Below the pieces are notes generated by a model. It was not told where the DNA came from. It saw nothing but the letters and a program-made list of their open reading frames with translations, and did no database searches. Below are positions 53,239 through 61,450 of a DNA stretch of 64,000 nucleotides, piece after piece (positions within the stretch are counted from its first letter, which is position 1; each line of letters opens with the position of its first letter). The DNA is from Avena insularis. Lineage: Eukaryota > Streptophyta > Magnoliopsida > Poales > Poaceae. The DNA lies in contig CM042689.1 in assembly GCA_023614405.1 (NCBI GenBank), positions 329,878,305 to 329,942,304 on the forward strand, given 5' to 3'. The translations under genes and the position numbers were made by a program.

Positions 53239-54480
53239 GTGGCGCCTACACCAGTAAGAGAGGAAGCTAATGATGTTGATCATGAAACTTCGGTTGAAGT
53301 TACTACGGAACCTCGCGGGTCAACAAGAACTCGTACCACTCCTGATTGGTATGATCCCGTTATGAGTGTCATGTTGGTGGACAACACCGATGACCCTGCG
53401 ACATATGAAGAAGCGATGATGAGCCCAGATTCCAATAAATGGCAAGAAGCCATGAAATCCGAGATTGGATCCATGTACGAAAACCAAGTATGGACTTTGG
53501 TGGACTTACCGGATGGCCGGAAGGCTGTCGAGAACAAATGGATTTTCAAGAAGAAAACAGATGCTGATGTTAATGTTACTGTCTATAAAGCTCGACTTGT
53601 CGCAAAAGGGTTTCGACAAATTCAAGGAGTTGACTACGATGAGACTTTCTCACCGGTAGTGAAGCTAAAGTCTGTGAGGATTATGTTAGCAATCGCTGCA
53701 TATTATGATCATGAGATATGGCAGATGGATGTCAAAACAGCGTTCCTCAATGGAGACATTGATGAAGAGTTTTATATGATGCAACCCAAAGGTTTTGTCG
53801 ATCCTAAAGATTCTAACAAGGTACGCAAACTTCAACGGTCCATATATGGATTGAAGCAAGCATCCCGAAGTTGGAATCAACATTTTGATAAGGTAATCAA
53901 AAGTTTTGGTTTTATACAAACTTATGGAGAAGCTTGTATTTACAAGAAAGTGAGTTGGAGTTCTGTAGCATTCTTAATACTATATGTAGATGACATATTG
54001 TTGATTGGGAATGATGTAGACCTTCTTAATAGTGTCAAGGATTATTTGAATAATAGTTTTTCAATGAAAGATCTTGGCGAAGCAGCTTACATATTAGGCA
54101 TAAAGATTTATAGAGATAGATCGAGACGCCTAATATCATTGTCACAAAGTACATATTTGGAGAAAGTTCTAAAGAAGTTTGGAATGGAAGATAGCAAGAA
54201 AGGGTTCTTGCCCATGTTGCCCAATACGACCTTGAGTAAAACTCAAAGTCCTGCAACGGCAGAAGATAGAGAAAGGATGAGTAAGACTCCCTATGCCTCA
54301 GCCATAGGATCTCTTATGTATGCCATGCTATGTACTAGACCTGACATTGCATATGCTGTTAGTTTGACTAGCAGATATCAAAGTGATCCAGGAGTGGATC
54401 ATTGGACAGCGGTCAAAAACATCCTTAAGTACTTGAGAAGAACTAAGGATATGGTTCTTTCTTATGGAGGTTATGAATAA
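53239..54480 (+). CDS. Copia-3 reverse transcriptase, longest intact RT of the window (413 aa)
   Basis: The open frame covers the linker and the whole RVT_2 domain: KNKWIF-type ENKWIFKKKTDADVN, YKARLVAKGFRQIQGVDYDE, QMDVKTAFLNGDIDEEFYMM, IYGLKQASRSWNQHFDK, LYVDDILLIGNDVDLLNSVK, YILGIKIYRDRSRRL and TRPDIAYAVSLTSRYQSD. It ends at a TAA (54478-54480) where Copia-1 has a Gln codon, a single nonsense change at the RT/RNase H border. There is no own start: the first Met is internal to the polyprotein. Confidence 0.92.
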   Translation: MAPTPVREEANDVDHETSVEVTTEPRGSTRTRTTPDWYDPVMSVMLVDNTDDPATYEEAMMSPDSNKWQEAMKSEIGSMYENQVWTLVDLPDGRKAVENKWIFKKKTDADVNVTVYKARLVAKGFRQIQGVDYDETFSPVVKLKSVRIMLAIAAYYDHEIWQMDVKTAFLNGDIDEEFYMMQPKGFVDPKDSNKVRKLQRSIYGLKQASRSWNQHFDKVIKSFGFIQTYGEACIYKKVSWSSVAFLILYVDDILLIGNDVDLLNSVKDYLNNSFSMKDLGEAAYILGIKIYRDRSRRLISLSQSTYLEKVLKKFGMEDSKKGFLPMLPNTTLSKTQSPATAEDRERMSKTPYASAIGSLMYAMLCTRPDIAYAVSLTSRYQSDPGVDHWTAVKNILKYLRRTKDMVLSYGGYE

Positions 54481-54961
54481 CTCGTTGTAGATGGTTACAC
54501 CGATGCTAGTTGGAACACCGATCCGGATGATTCTAAATCTCAATATGGATACGTATTTACTTTGAATGGTGCAGCAGTTAGCTGGAGGAGTGCAAAGCAA
54601 AGCATTGTGGCAAGATCTTCAACTGAATCGGAATACATAGCTGCTTCAGAGGCTTCACAAGAAGCGATATGGATGAAGGAGTTCATTACAGCTCACAGGG
54701 TTCCTGTCGCTGGACCCAATGTCTATCTATTGTGATAACATGGGTGCCATAGCCAATGCGCAAGAACTAAGGTCACACAAGAAGCTGAAGCACATCAAGC
54801 TACGTTTTCACGCTATTCGAGAACATGTCCAAGATGGTGACATAAAGATTTGCAAAGTACACACAGATCTGAATGTGGCAGATCCGTTGACTAAACCTCT
54901 CCCGAGGGCAAAACATGACCAACACCAAACCGCCATGGGTGTTCGGTATATTACCATGTAA
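54481..54961 (+). pseudogene. Copia-3 RNase H and polyprotein C-terminus
   Basis: Continues in frame after the TAA with GYTDASWNTDPDDSKSQYGY, RSSTESEYIAASEASQEAIW. A frameshift near 54700 leads into 54719-54961 (IYCDNMGAIANAQELRSHKK, DLNVADPLTKPLPRAKHD) and MGVRYITM with TAA at 54959-54961. Confidence 0.87.
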
Positions 54962-54977
54962 TCTAGATTAGCTGACT

Positions 54978-54995
54978 CTAGTGCAAGTGGGAGAC
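54978..54995 (+). other. Polypurine tract of Copia-3
   Basis: CTAGTGCAAGTGGGAGAC directly before TGTTGGAGATATTCCC. Confidence 0.9.
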
Positions 54996-56869
54996 TGTTG
55001 GAGATATTCCCTAGAGGCAATAATAAAAGTGGTTATTATTATATCTTTGTGTTTATGATAAATGTTTACATTCATGCTATAACAATATTAACCGGAAACA
55101 TTAATACTTGTGTGATTTGTAAACTAAATTAGAGTCCCTAGTAAAGCCTCTTTAATAATACTAGCTTATTGGTTAAAAAATGATCGTGGTTTCTCGATCG
55201 TGAACATTGAGATGTTATTAACAACAAGATCATATCATTAGGAGAATGGTATGATGGACATACTCCTATAGATAAGCGTAGCATAAAGATCAAGTCATTT
55301 CAATAGTTCGTTTGCTATAAGCTTTTTGATACATAGTAACCTAATTCCTTCGACCATGAGATCAGGCTAATCACCATCACCAGAAGCATGCTTTGATGAT
55401 ATCAAACATCACATCGTAACTGGGTGGCTATAAAGGTGGCATTGAGTGTTCAGAAAGTATGGGTTGAGACACATGGATCAAGAGTGGGATTTGTCCATCC
55501 ATATGACAGATAGATATACTCTGGGCCCTCTCGGTGGAATGTCATCCAATTAGCTTGCAAGCATGTGATTGGCTCACAAGGGATCACATATCACGGGAAC
55601 GACAAAAGAGTACTTATCGGTAACGAGGTTGAACTAGGTATGCAGAGATACCGACAATCAAAACCTCGGATAAGTAAACTATCGTGAGACAAAGGGAAAT
55701 TGGTATCGTATGTAAGTGGTTCGTTCGATCGCAGAGTAATCGTAGAAATATGTGGGAGTCATATGAATTTCCAGATTCCTCTATTGGTTATTGATAGGAG
55801 AAGTGTCTCGGTCATGTCCGCATAATTCACGAACCATAGGGAGACACACTTAAGGATTCCATGTTGTTTAGTAGATATGGAATGTTAATTAGGGATACCG
55901 AATGTTGTTCAGAGTCTCGAATGGGATCCAGGATATCATGAGGAGATCCGGAATGGTCCGGAGAATAAGATTCATATAAGGAAAGTCCGATTCCGGAGTT
56001 TAGGAAACATTCCGATGTTTTCATCGGAGAGGTTCTAGAAGGTTCTAGAAGGTTCACCGGTCCAGAAGGAGAATAGTCCATGAATGTGTCATGAGTAAGT
56101 GGAATGATTAGATCATATCCTAGGTCACTTGGTGTGGTCATTTCTGAGAGAGAATTAAAGCTCTAAATTGAAAGTCAAACGGGAGGTTTGAAAAGTCAAA
56201 CTGGAACAATAGTTTCCTAGTGGAAGTAGGGGAGAGTCCTTCCAACTTGGGTTTGGAAGTGGATTCAAACTCACCCCTTCAAGGCTGCCCCCCCCCCTCT
56301 CATAAATAGAAGGGGAGGGCTGCCCCCAAACACTAAGCCCTAGCCCCTCTCTCCTCAGACTAAGCTGGCCAGCCTTGCCGCTTGCCACCACGCCGCTTGC
56401 GCCATCATTGCGTTGTCATTGCCGCCCTAGCCGCTGCCGACACCTCCTCCTCCTCTCGGTCTTCTAAACCCTAGATCACCGGGAAACCCTAATTCCACCA
56501 TAATCAGACCGGCTTAGGCGAAGCCCCAGGATCTTCCTCTACTTCGACACCATGCCGTCAGGTCAGCGGAATCGCGAGGGAGAACTACAACCTCCATCGC
56601 CTGCTGGAACAAGGAGAGGAAGGTCTTCATCGAAAATCAACGCAGACCATCTGAGAAGCTGCCGAACGCAGCGCCGAAGGATCGTTTCACGCAATCTTGA
56701 GATCGGCAAGTGTACGACTACATCACCCACGAATCTGCTCGTTAACCGCTTTGGAATCTTCGAGGGTGAGTGCTTCTATCGACTCGTTGCTACAATCTAG
56801 TAGATAGATCTTGGCTTATTTGTGTGCATGCGGTAGAATTTTTTGTTTTCCATGCTATGAACCCCTACA
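54996..56869 (+). repeat. 3' LTR of Copia-3 (1874 bp)
   Basis: Complete LTR from TGTTGGAG to ATGAACCCCTACA. It contains a TATA-like CATAAATA at 56301-56308 after a C-rich run. Confidence 0.93.
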
Positions 56870-57921
56870 TCTATGACTAGAAGTCCACCTTCAGGTTATC
56901 ATCCGAACCCCCTCCAGTATTAAGTTGCAAAAGCAATGCATAACTGCTAAGCAAAGTGTGTAAGGTAAATACCCACATGTTCCATGAACAAGAGACCGTT
57001 GTTTTCTCCCTAGTGGCAACAACACATCTACAACCGAAGAGATTTCTGTCACTTCCCTTGGAAACTAGAGGCATGAACCCACTATCGAGCATAAATACCC
57101 CCTCTTGGAGTCACTAGCAACTACTTGGCCAAGAGAGCTACTAACAACGGAGATCATGCAAGATCACAAACAACACATACATGATAGAATCATAAAGTCA
57201 AAACCATTAATCGAACCAACATAATAATCTCAATATCCATCGGATCCCACAAACACAACATGCATGACTACAAATAGATTAGATCTTGATCATGAATGGA
57301 GCTCACAAGATCTATACATGAAAGCACAAAGGAGGAGATACAAGCATCTAGCTACTACATGGACCCGTAGTCCAAGGTGGAACTACTCACGCATCATACC
57401 GGAGAGAAGGCCTTCGGGATGATCTCCCCTCCGGCAGGGTGCCGGGAAGAACTTCAGATCCCCCTGATCTAGGGACAATGGTGACGGTGGATACAGATGG
57501 TTTCGTGGAGATTTGATCGGGTGATGAGGGTTTCTGCATCGGGGGCTTCTTATAGGCGAAGGGGGAGGCCGAAGCGGCGGCCAGAGGGGGCAAACCTTAC
57601 CCATGCGTAGGGTAGGGCCCACCCACGCCTAGGGGGTTTAACATCCCTGGCACGCCTCCTCGTCTCCCCTCTGGACTTCTTGTTCCCCACGGAAACTAAT
57701 TGACTTTGACATTTGTCCCGTCCAATTCCGAGAATATTTCTTTACTAACTTTTCTAAAACCAAAAACAACAGAAAACAGGCATCTGACACTGTTGCAACT
57801 TGTTAGTAGGTTAGTACCAGAAAAGATGTAAAAAGCACCTCAAAGTGTGGACAAGTAAAGCAAAGTAGATACTAAACAAGCATGGAGCATCAAAAATTAT
57901 AGATACGTTTCCAACGTATCA
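56870..57921 (-). repeat. Remnant of the 5' LTR of Gypsy-4
   Basis: Matches 46409-47431 of the 3' LTR. The other third is lost at the Copia-3 deletion. A TATA-like CTATAAGAAG lies near 57546-57555 on the minus strand. Confidence 0.88.
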
Positions 57922-58180
57922 ATGCACCTTTTGTTTTTGATGATGATTGTAAGGAAGCTTTTGAAACTTTGAAGAAAGCTTTGACTACTGCTCCTAATGT
58001 TAACCACCTGATTGGAATTTACCTTTTGAAATTATGTGTGAGGCTAGTGATTTTGCTATGGGAGCTGTCCTTGGGCAACGTGTTGATAAAAAATTGAATG
58101 TTATTAATTATGCTAGCAAGACTCTAGATGTTGCTCAAAAGAATTATGCTACTACTGAAAAGGAGTCTTAGCTGTAATCT
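57922..58180 (+). pseudogene. Gypsy-3 RNase H N-terminal part
   Basis: After Gypsy-4, Gypsy-3 resumes with PFVFDDDCKEAFETLKKALT. After a frameshift near 58005 it continues with PFEIMCEASDFAMGAVLGQR and NVINYASKTLDVAQKNYATT, the RT-connected RNase H of Gypsy elements. The conserved first Asp position reads EASDFAMGA. Confidence 0.85.
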
Positions 58181-59782
58181 TTGCTTGTGATAAGTTTAGG
58201 CCCTATATTGTTGATTAAAAAGGTTACTATTCATACTGATCATGCCGCTATTAAGTACCTTATGACAAAGAAAGACGCTAAGCCTAGCCTTATTAGATGG
58301 GTGTTGCTTTTACAAGAGTTTGATTTGCATACTATAGATAGGAAAGGTGCTGAAATTCCTATTGCTGATAATTTATCTCGTTTAGAAAACATTTCTTTTG
58401 ACCCTATGCCTGTTAATGATAGTTTTCCAAATGAACAGTTGGCTGCAACAATGGTAATCCCGCATGAGAGTCCTTGGTATGCTGATTATGCTAATTTTAT
58501 TGTTTCTAGGTATTTGCCTCCAACCTTTATAGCTCAGCAAAGAAGGAAATTCTTTTATGATCTGAGGCATTACTTTTGGGATGACCCACATTTATATAAA
58601 GAAGGAGTAGATGGTATAATGTGAAGACGTGTTCCAGAGTATGAACAACAAGAGATATTGATAAAATGGTATGGCAGTGCTTATGGAGGACATCATGCTG
58701 GGGATAGAACTGCGCAAAAAGTTTTACAATCTGGATTTTATTGGCCTACTCTTTTCAAGGATGCAAGGAAGTTTATTTTATCGTGTGATGAATGTCAAAG
58801 AGTTGGTAACATTTCTAGACGCAATGAAATGCCTATAAATTATTCTCTTGTTATTGAACCCTTTGATTGTTGGGGATTTGACTTTATGGGTCTTTTTCCT
58901 CCTTCAAAAGGGTATACTCATATTCTTCTTGTTGTTGTTGTTGTTGTTGTTGTTGACTATGTTACAAATTGGGTAGAAGCCATACCTATAAACAGCGCCA
59001 ATGGTAAGACCTCTTTAAAAATGCTTAAATATGTTATTTTTCCTAGGTTTGTTGTGCCTAGATATCTCATGACTGATGGAGGTTCTCATTTTATTCATGG
59101 TGATTTTAGGAAGACTCTTGCTAAATATGATGTTAACCATATAATTGCTTCAGCTTACCACCCCCAAACCAATGGGCATGTAGAACTTTCCAATAGGAAA
59201 ATTAAATCTATCTTGCAGAAGACTGTTAATAGATCTAGGAAGAATTGGGCTAAAAAGTTGAATGATGCTTTATGGGCTTATAGAAATGCTTATAAAAATC
59301 CTATGAGAATGTCTCCTTACAGAATGGTTTATGGGAAAGCTTGTCACTTGCCTCTAGAATTAGAACACAAAGCTTATTGGACAGTGAAAGAACTAAATAG
59401 AGACTTTAAACTTCTTGGTGAGAAAAGATTGCTTGGCTTGAGTACCTTAAATGAGTGGAGAAGTGAAGCTTATGAAAATGCTAGACTCTTTAAGGAAAAA
59501 GTAAAAAGATGGCATGATAGGAGAATTCTCAAAAGTGAGTTCCATGTTGGTGAGAAAGTTTTTTTGTATAGGTCTCGTCTCAGAATTTTTGCAGGAAAAC
59601 TACTCTCAAAATGGGAAGGACCTTTTGTTATTGAGGAGGTGTATCATTTAGGGGCTATTAAAATATCCTCCTTGAGGGACAACACTACACAAGTGGTGAA
59701 TGGTCAAAGGCTCAAACATTATATTTCTGGAGATTCTTACAATGAAGACGTTGATATTATTCAAATGGTAACTCCAGAATAA
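58181..59782 (+). pseudogene. Gypsy-3 RNase H C-terminus and integrase, one stop codon
   Basis: A single frame broken only by TGA at 58622-58624. RNase H end: [40 protein letters not shown]. Integrase: H2C2 finger (GGHHAGDRTAQKVLQSGFYW, LSCDECQRVGNISRRNEMP), catalytic Asp 1 in GFDFMGLF, Asp 2 in YLMTDGGSHFIHGDF, Glu in HPQTNGHVELSNR, then GPF module KWEGPFVIEEVYHLGAIKI and a terminal GDSYNEDVDIIQMVTPE. Eight consecutive Val codons (GTT)8 at 58931-58954 expand the strand after catalytic Asp 1. Almost intact but out of context, with no RT core, protease motif or gag. Confidence 0.93.
58931..58954 (+). repeat. (GTT)8 microsatellite inside the integrase core
   Basis: Eight perfect GTT units coding for Val-8, immediately before DYVTNWVEA. 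In-frame. Confidence 0.95.
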
Positions 59783-60165
59783 TTTATTAGAAACCAAACT
59801 CCGGAATCTGCAGAGTCCGTCTTTGAATAGGTAAAAGTGATGCAAACTAAAGGTTCGTGAAAACCTTATATTTTTATATTTTTGATGTTTTTATTACATA
59901 CGGAAGGTTACGAGACAAAACAGAGGAGGAAATGGACCAGGTGGGCCACACCCACCCTAGGCGCGGGCCCCAGCTGGCGCGCCTACAGGGGGTGTGAGCC
60001 CCTTGGAGTCCGTCTCCGCCTTGTTTTCGCACAGTACTTTCCTTATGCAGTGAAACTTCATAATATATAACCCCCTGGATACCCCGAGGTTCATATATCG
60101 TGTTTTCGTCGTGTTTTTGTTTCGATCTATTTCTGTCAGGCAGATTCTTAGTTTTTGGAGCCACA

Positions 60166-60665
60166 ATGTCTTCCTCTGGATCACCCATGGAAGATTCCTC
60201 CGCGAATGCCATCAACCCGTACATGTATGAGTTGAAGATTCATCCCAAGGAGTTGATTCTCAAGGATGGGAAGGTGCAGATGAAAGAAGTTCAAGGCCCT
60301 AAAGGAGAAGGCGGTCTGGAAGACCGGATGGAAGCATTGGAGCACGAAGTTTTCAGGTACAAGAAGATGGCGGAATGCGAAGTGGATATCATCCATAAGA
60401 TAATTCAGAACTCATCACCAAGCACAAGGAGGAGTTTGCTGAGCTTCATGACGAAATCCTCTCACTCCATCTGACCTCCAACCAATTACAAGCACAACTC
60501 TACGACATACAAAATCAAAAATGTGAGTATGAGGCTAGATTTAAACATATAAGTTCTGCTGCTAGTTTCAGGATATTTGAGACCAAGACATCCTTTGTGT
60601 ATGGAGAGCTTTTACCTTGGAAGTCTGACGATGACAAGGGAACACCACCACCACCGAAGGAGTAA
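60166..60665 (+). pseudogene. Accessory 3' ORF of Gypsy-3, one frameshift
   Basis: Lies between integrase and the PPT on the coding strand. ATG at 60166 (MSSSGSPMEDSSANAINPYM). The first frame encodes YELKIHPKELILKDGKVQMK, then a Glu/Lys-rich, helix-prone stretch (MEALEHEVFRYKKMAECEVD). After a one-base frameshift near 60410 the other frame stays open to TAA at 60663: ELITKHKEEFAELHDEILSL, FETKTSFVYGELLPWKSDDD, ending TPPPPKE. About 166 residues, probably coiled coil, with no known catalytic motif. Similar ORFs occur at this place in the Triticeae Sabrina/WHAM group to my knowledge. Role unknown. Confidence 0.7.
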
Positions 60666-61450
60666 TTAATCATCAGGTTTGGCACCCCCTTGGCTTGTTC
60701 CAAGCTTGGGGGAGTGTCGTGGTATCACATCATTATCTTTTATATTTTTACATTTTTAGTAGAGTTATATCTTGGGTAAAGAAGTTATCTTATAAGTTGG
60801 TTTGAATTGTGGAAGTATCTCTTCTTTAGTTGGCTATATATGTATCCCTTGGTGTGAGTGCCTTTATGGAATATTAACGAGAAGTTTCATTTTTACTTTT
60901 TGCACTTCTTATTTTAGTTTGCAATCTCTATTATATGATTGATCTTGTTGATCAGTATTGGTATCACTTTGGGATCATCAAGTAGATCTAAATTGGTTTT
61001 GGCAAACCGAGCTCTGGTCAGTAGCAACACTTTTTGAGGTTTGAAAGGAAAAGAGAAAAAAAAGCTTATAGGTATCTTGTATCATTTATTTTCTTTGTTG
61101 ATTGGCTCATAAGCTTAGAGTATTCTTTATTTGAGATCTTTTGTGTCTTCAAGGAAGATTGCATGTTTGGCTTTATTACTTGTATGTTTGCTTGTTTCTT
61201 TCAACTCTTCTGTTTCCTACCCAGCCTTGCTAGCCAAAAACCTATTTTGAGAGGGAATACTTCTCATGCATCCAATCCCTTAAACCAAAACTCATGCCAT
61301 TTGTGTCCACCATATCTACCTATTAGCATTATTGCTATTCCAAGTAAATTCTCAAGCTTCATCTATCTTTCGAATTAAAAATCATTTTGTTATGTGAAAA
61401 CTAGTTAGTAAAGCTCTCACGGACTTGATGGCACACCTTATGTTCTTGCC
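60666..61450 (+). other. 3' UTR of Gypsy-3
   Basis: Starts with AAGCTTGGGGGAGTG (about 60702-60716), a purine-rich PPT-like run. About 730 bp of AT-rich, noncoding sequence follows. It ends at the boundary with the TGTAACATCCC element. The terminal block ACTTGATGGCACACC is shared with the Gypsy-4 3' region. The 3' LTR is not reached. Confidence 0.6.

Larger units (their letters stand above)
51526..56869 (+). mobile_element. Copia-3: internally deleted Ty1/Copia element (same family as Copia-1)
   Basis: Plus-strand element with a truncated 5' LTR (51526-52326), a shortened internal region (52327-54995) and a complete 3' LTR (54996-56869). The first 205 bp of the 5' LTR, the flanking Gypsy-4 leader and LTR start, and the Copia-3 leader, gag, protease and start of integrase are missing. 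The right flank is TCTAT (56870-56874). The left target duplication is lost. Sequence, LTR length and PPT match the Copia-1 family. Confidence 0.93.
45886..57921 (-). mobile_element. Gypsy-4: gag-protease-only (Sabrina-like) element hosting Copia-3
   Basis: Minus-strand element. The 3' LTR (45886-47431) is followed by a PPT and about 2.1 kb of noncoding 3' sequence, then protease and gag (49589-51525). The 5' LTR survives only as 56870-57921. RT, RNase H and integrase are absent, with the protease region followed directly by a long noncoding 3' part, as in the non-autonomous Sabrina group. Copia-3 (51526-56869) lies in what remains of the 5' LTR. Flanks are TGCCA and ATGCA, which do not match. 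Part of the host RT is missing between them, so the insertion site was rearranged. Confidence 0.82.
28524..61450 (+). mobile_element. Gypsy-3: degraded Ty3/Gypsy element (WHAM-like) hosting three nested insertions
   Basis: Plus-strand pieces fit one element: 5' LTR remnant (28524 to about 31430), protease region (31430-32516), start of RT (45577-45885), RNase H and integrase (57922-59782), accessory 3' ORF (60166-60665) and 3' UTR (60666-61450). Insertions are a solo LTR (28604-30136), Copia-2 (32517-45571) and Gypsy-4 (45886-57921). Gag, PBS, most of RT and the 3' LTR are missing. The integrase and 3' ORF resemble the Triticeae WHAM/Sabrina group. It is possible that the LTR remnant belongs to a different copy joined by recombination. 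Confidence 0.8.
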
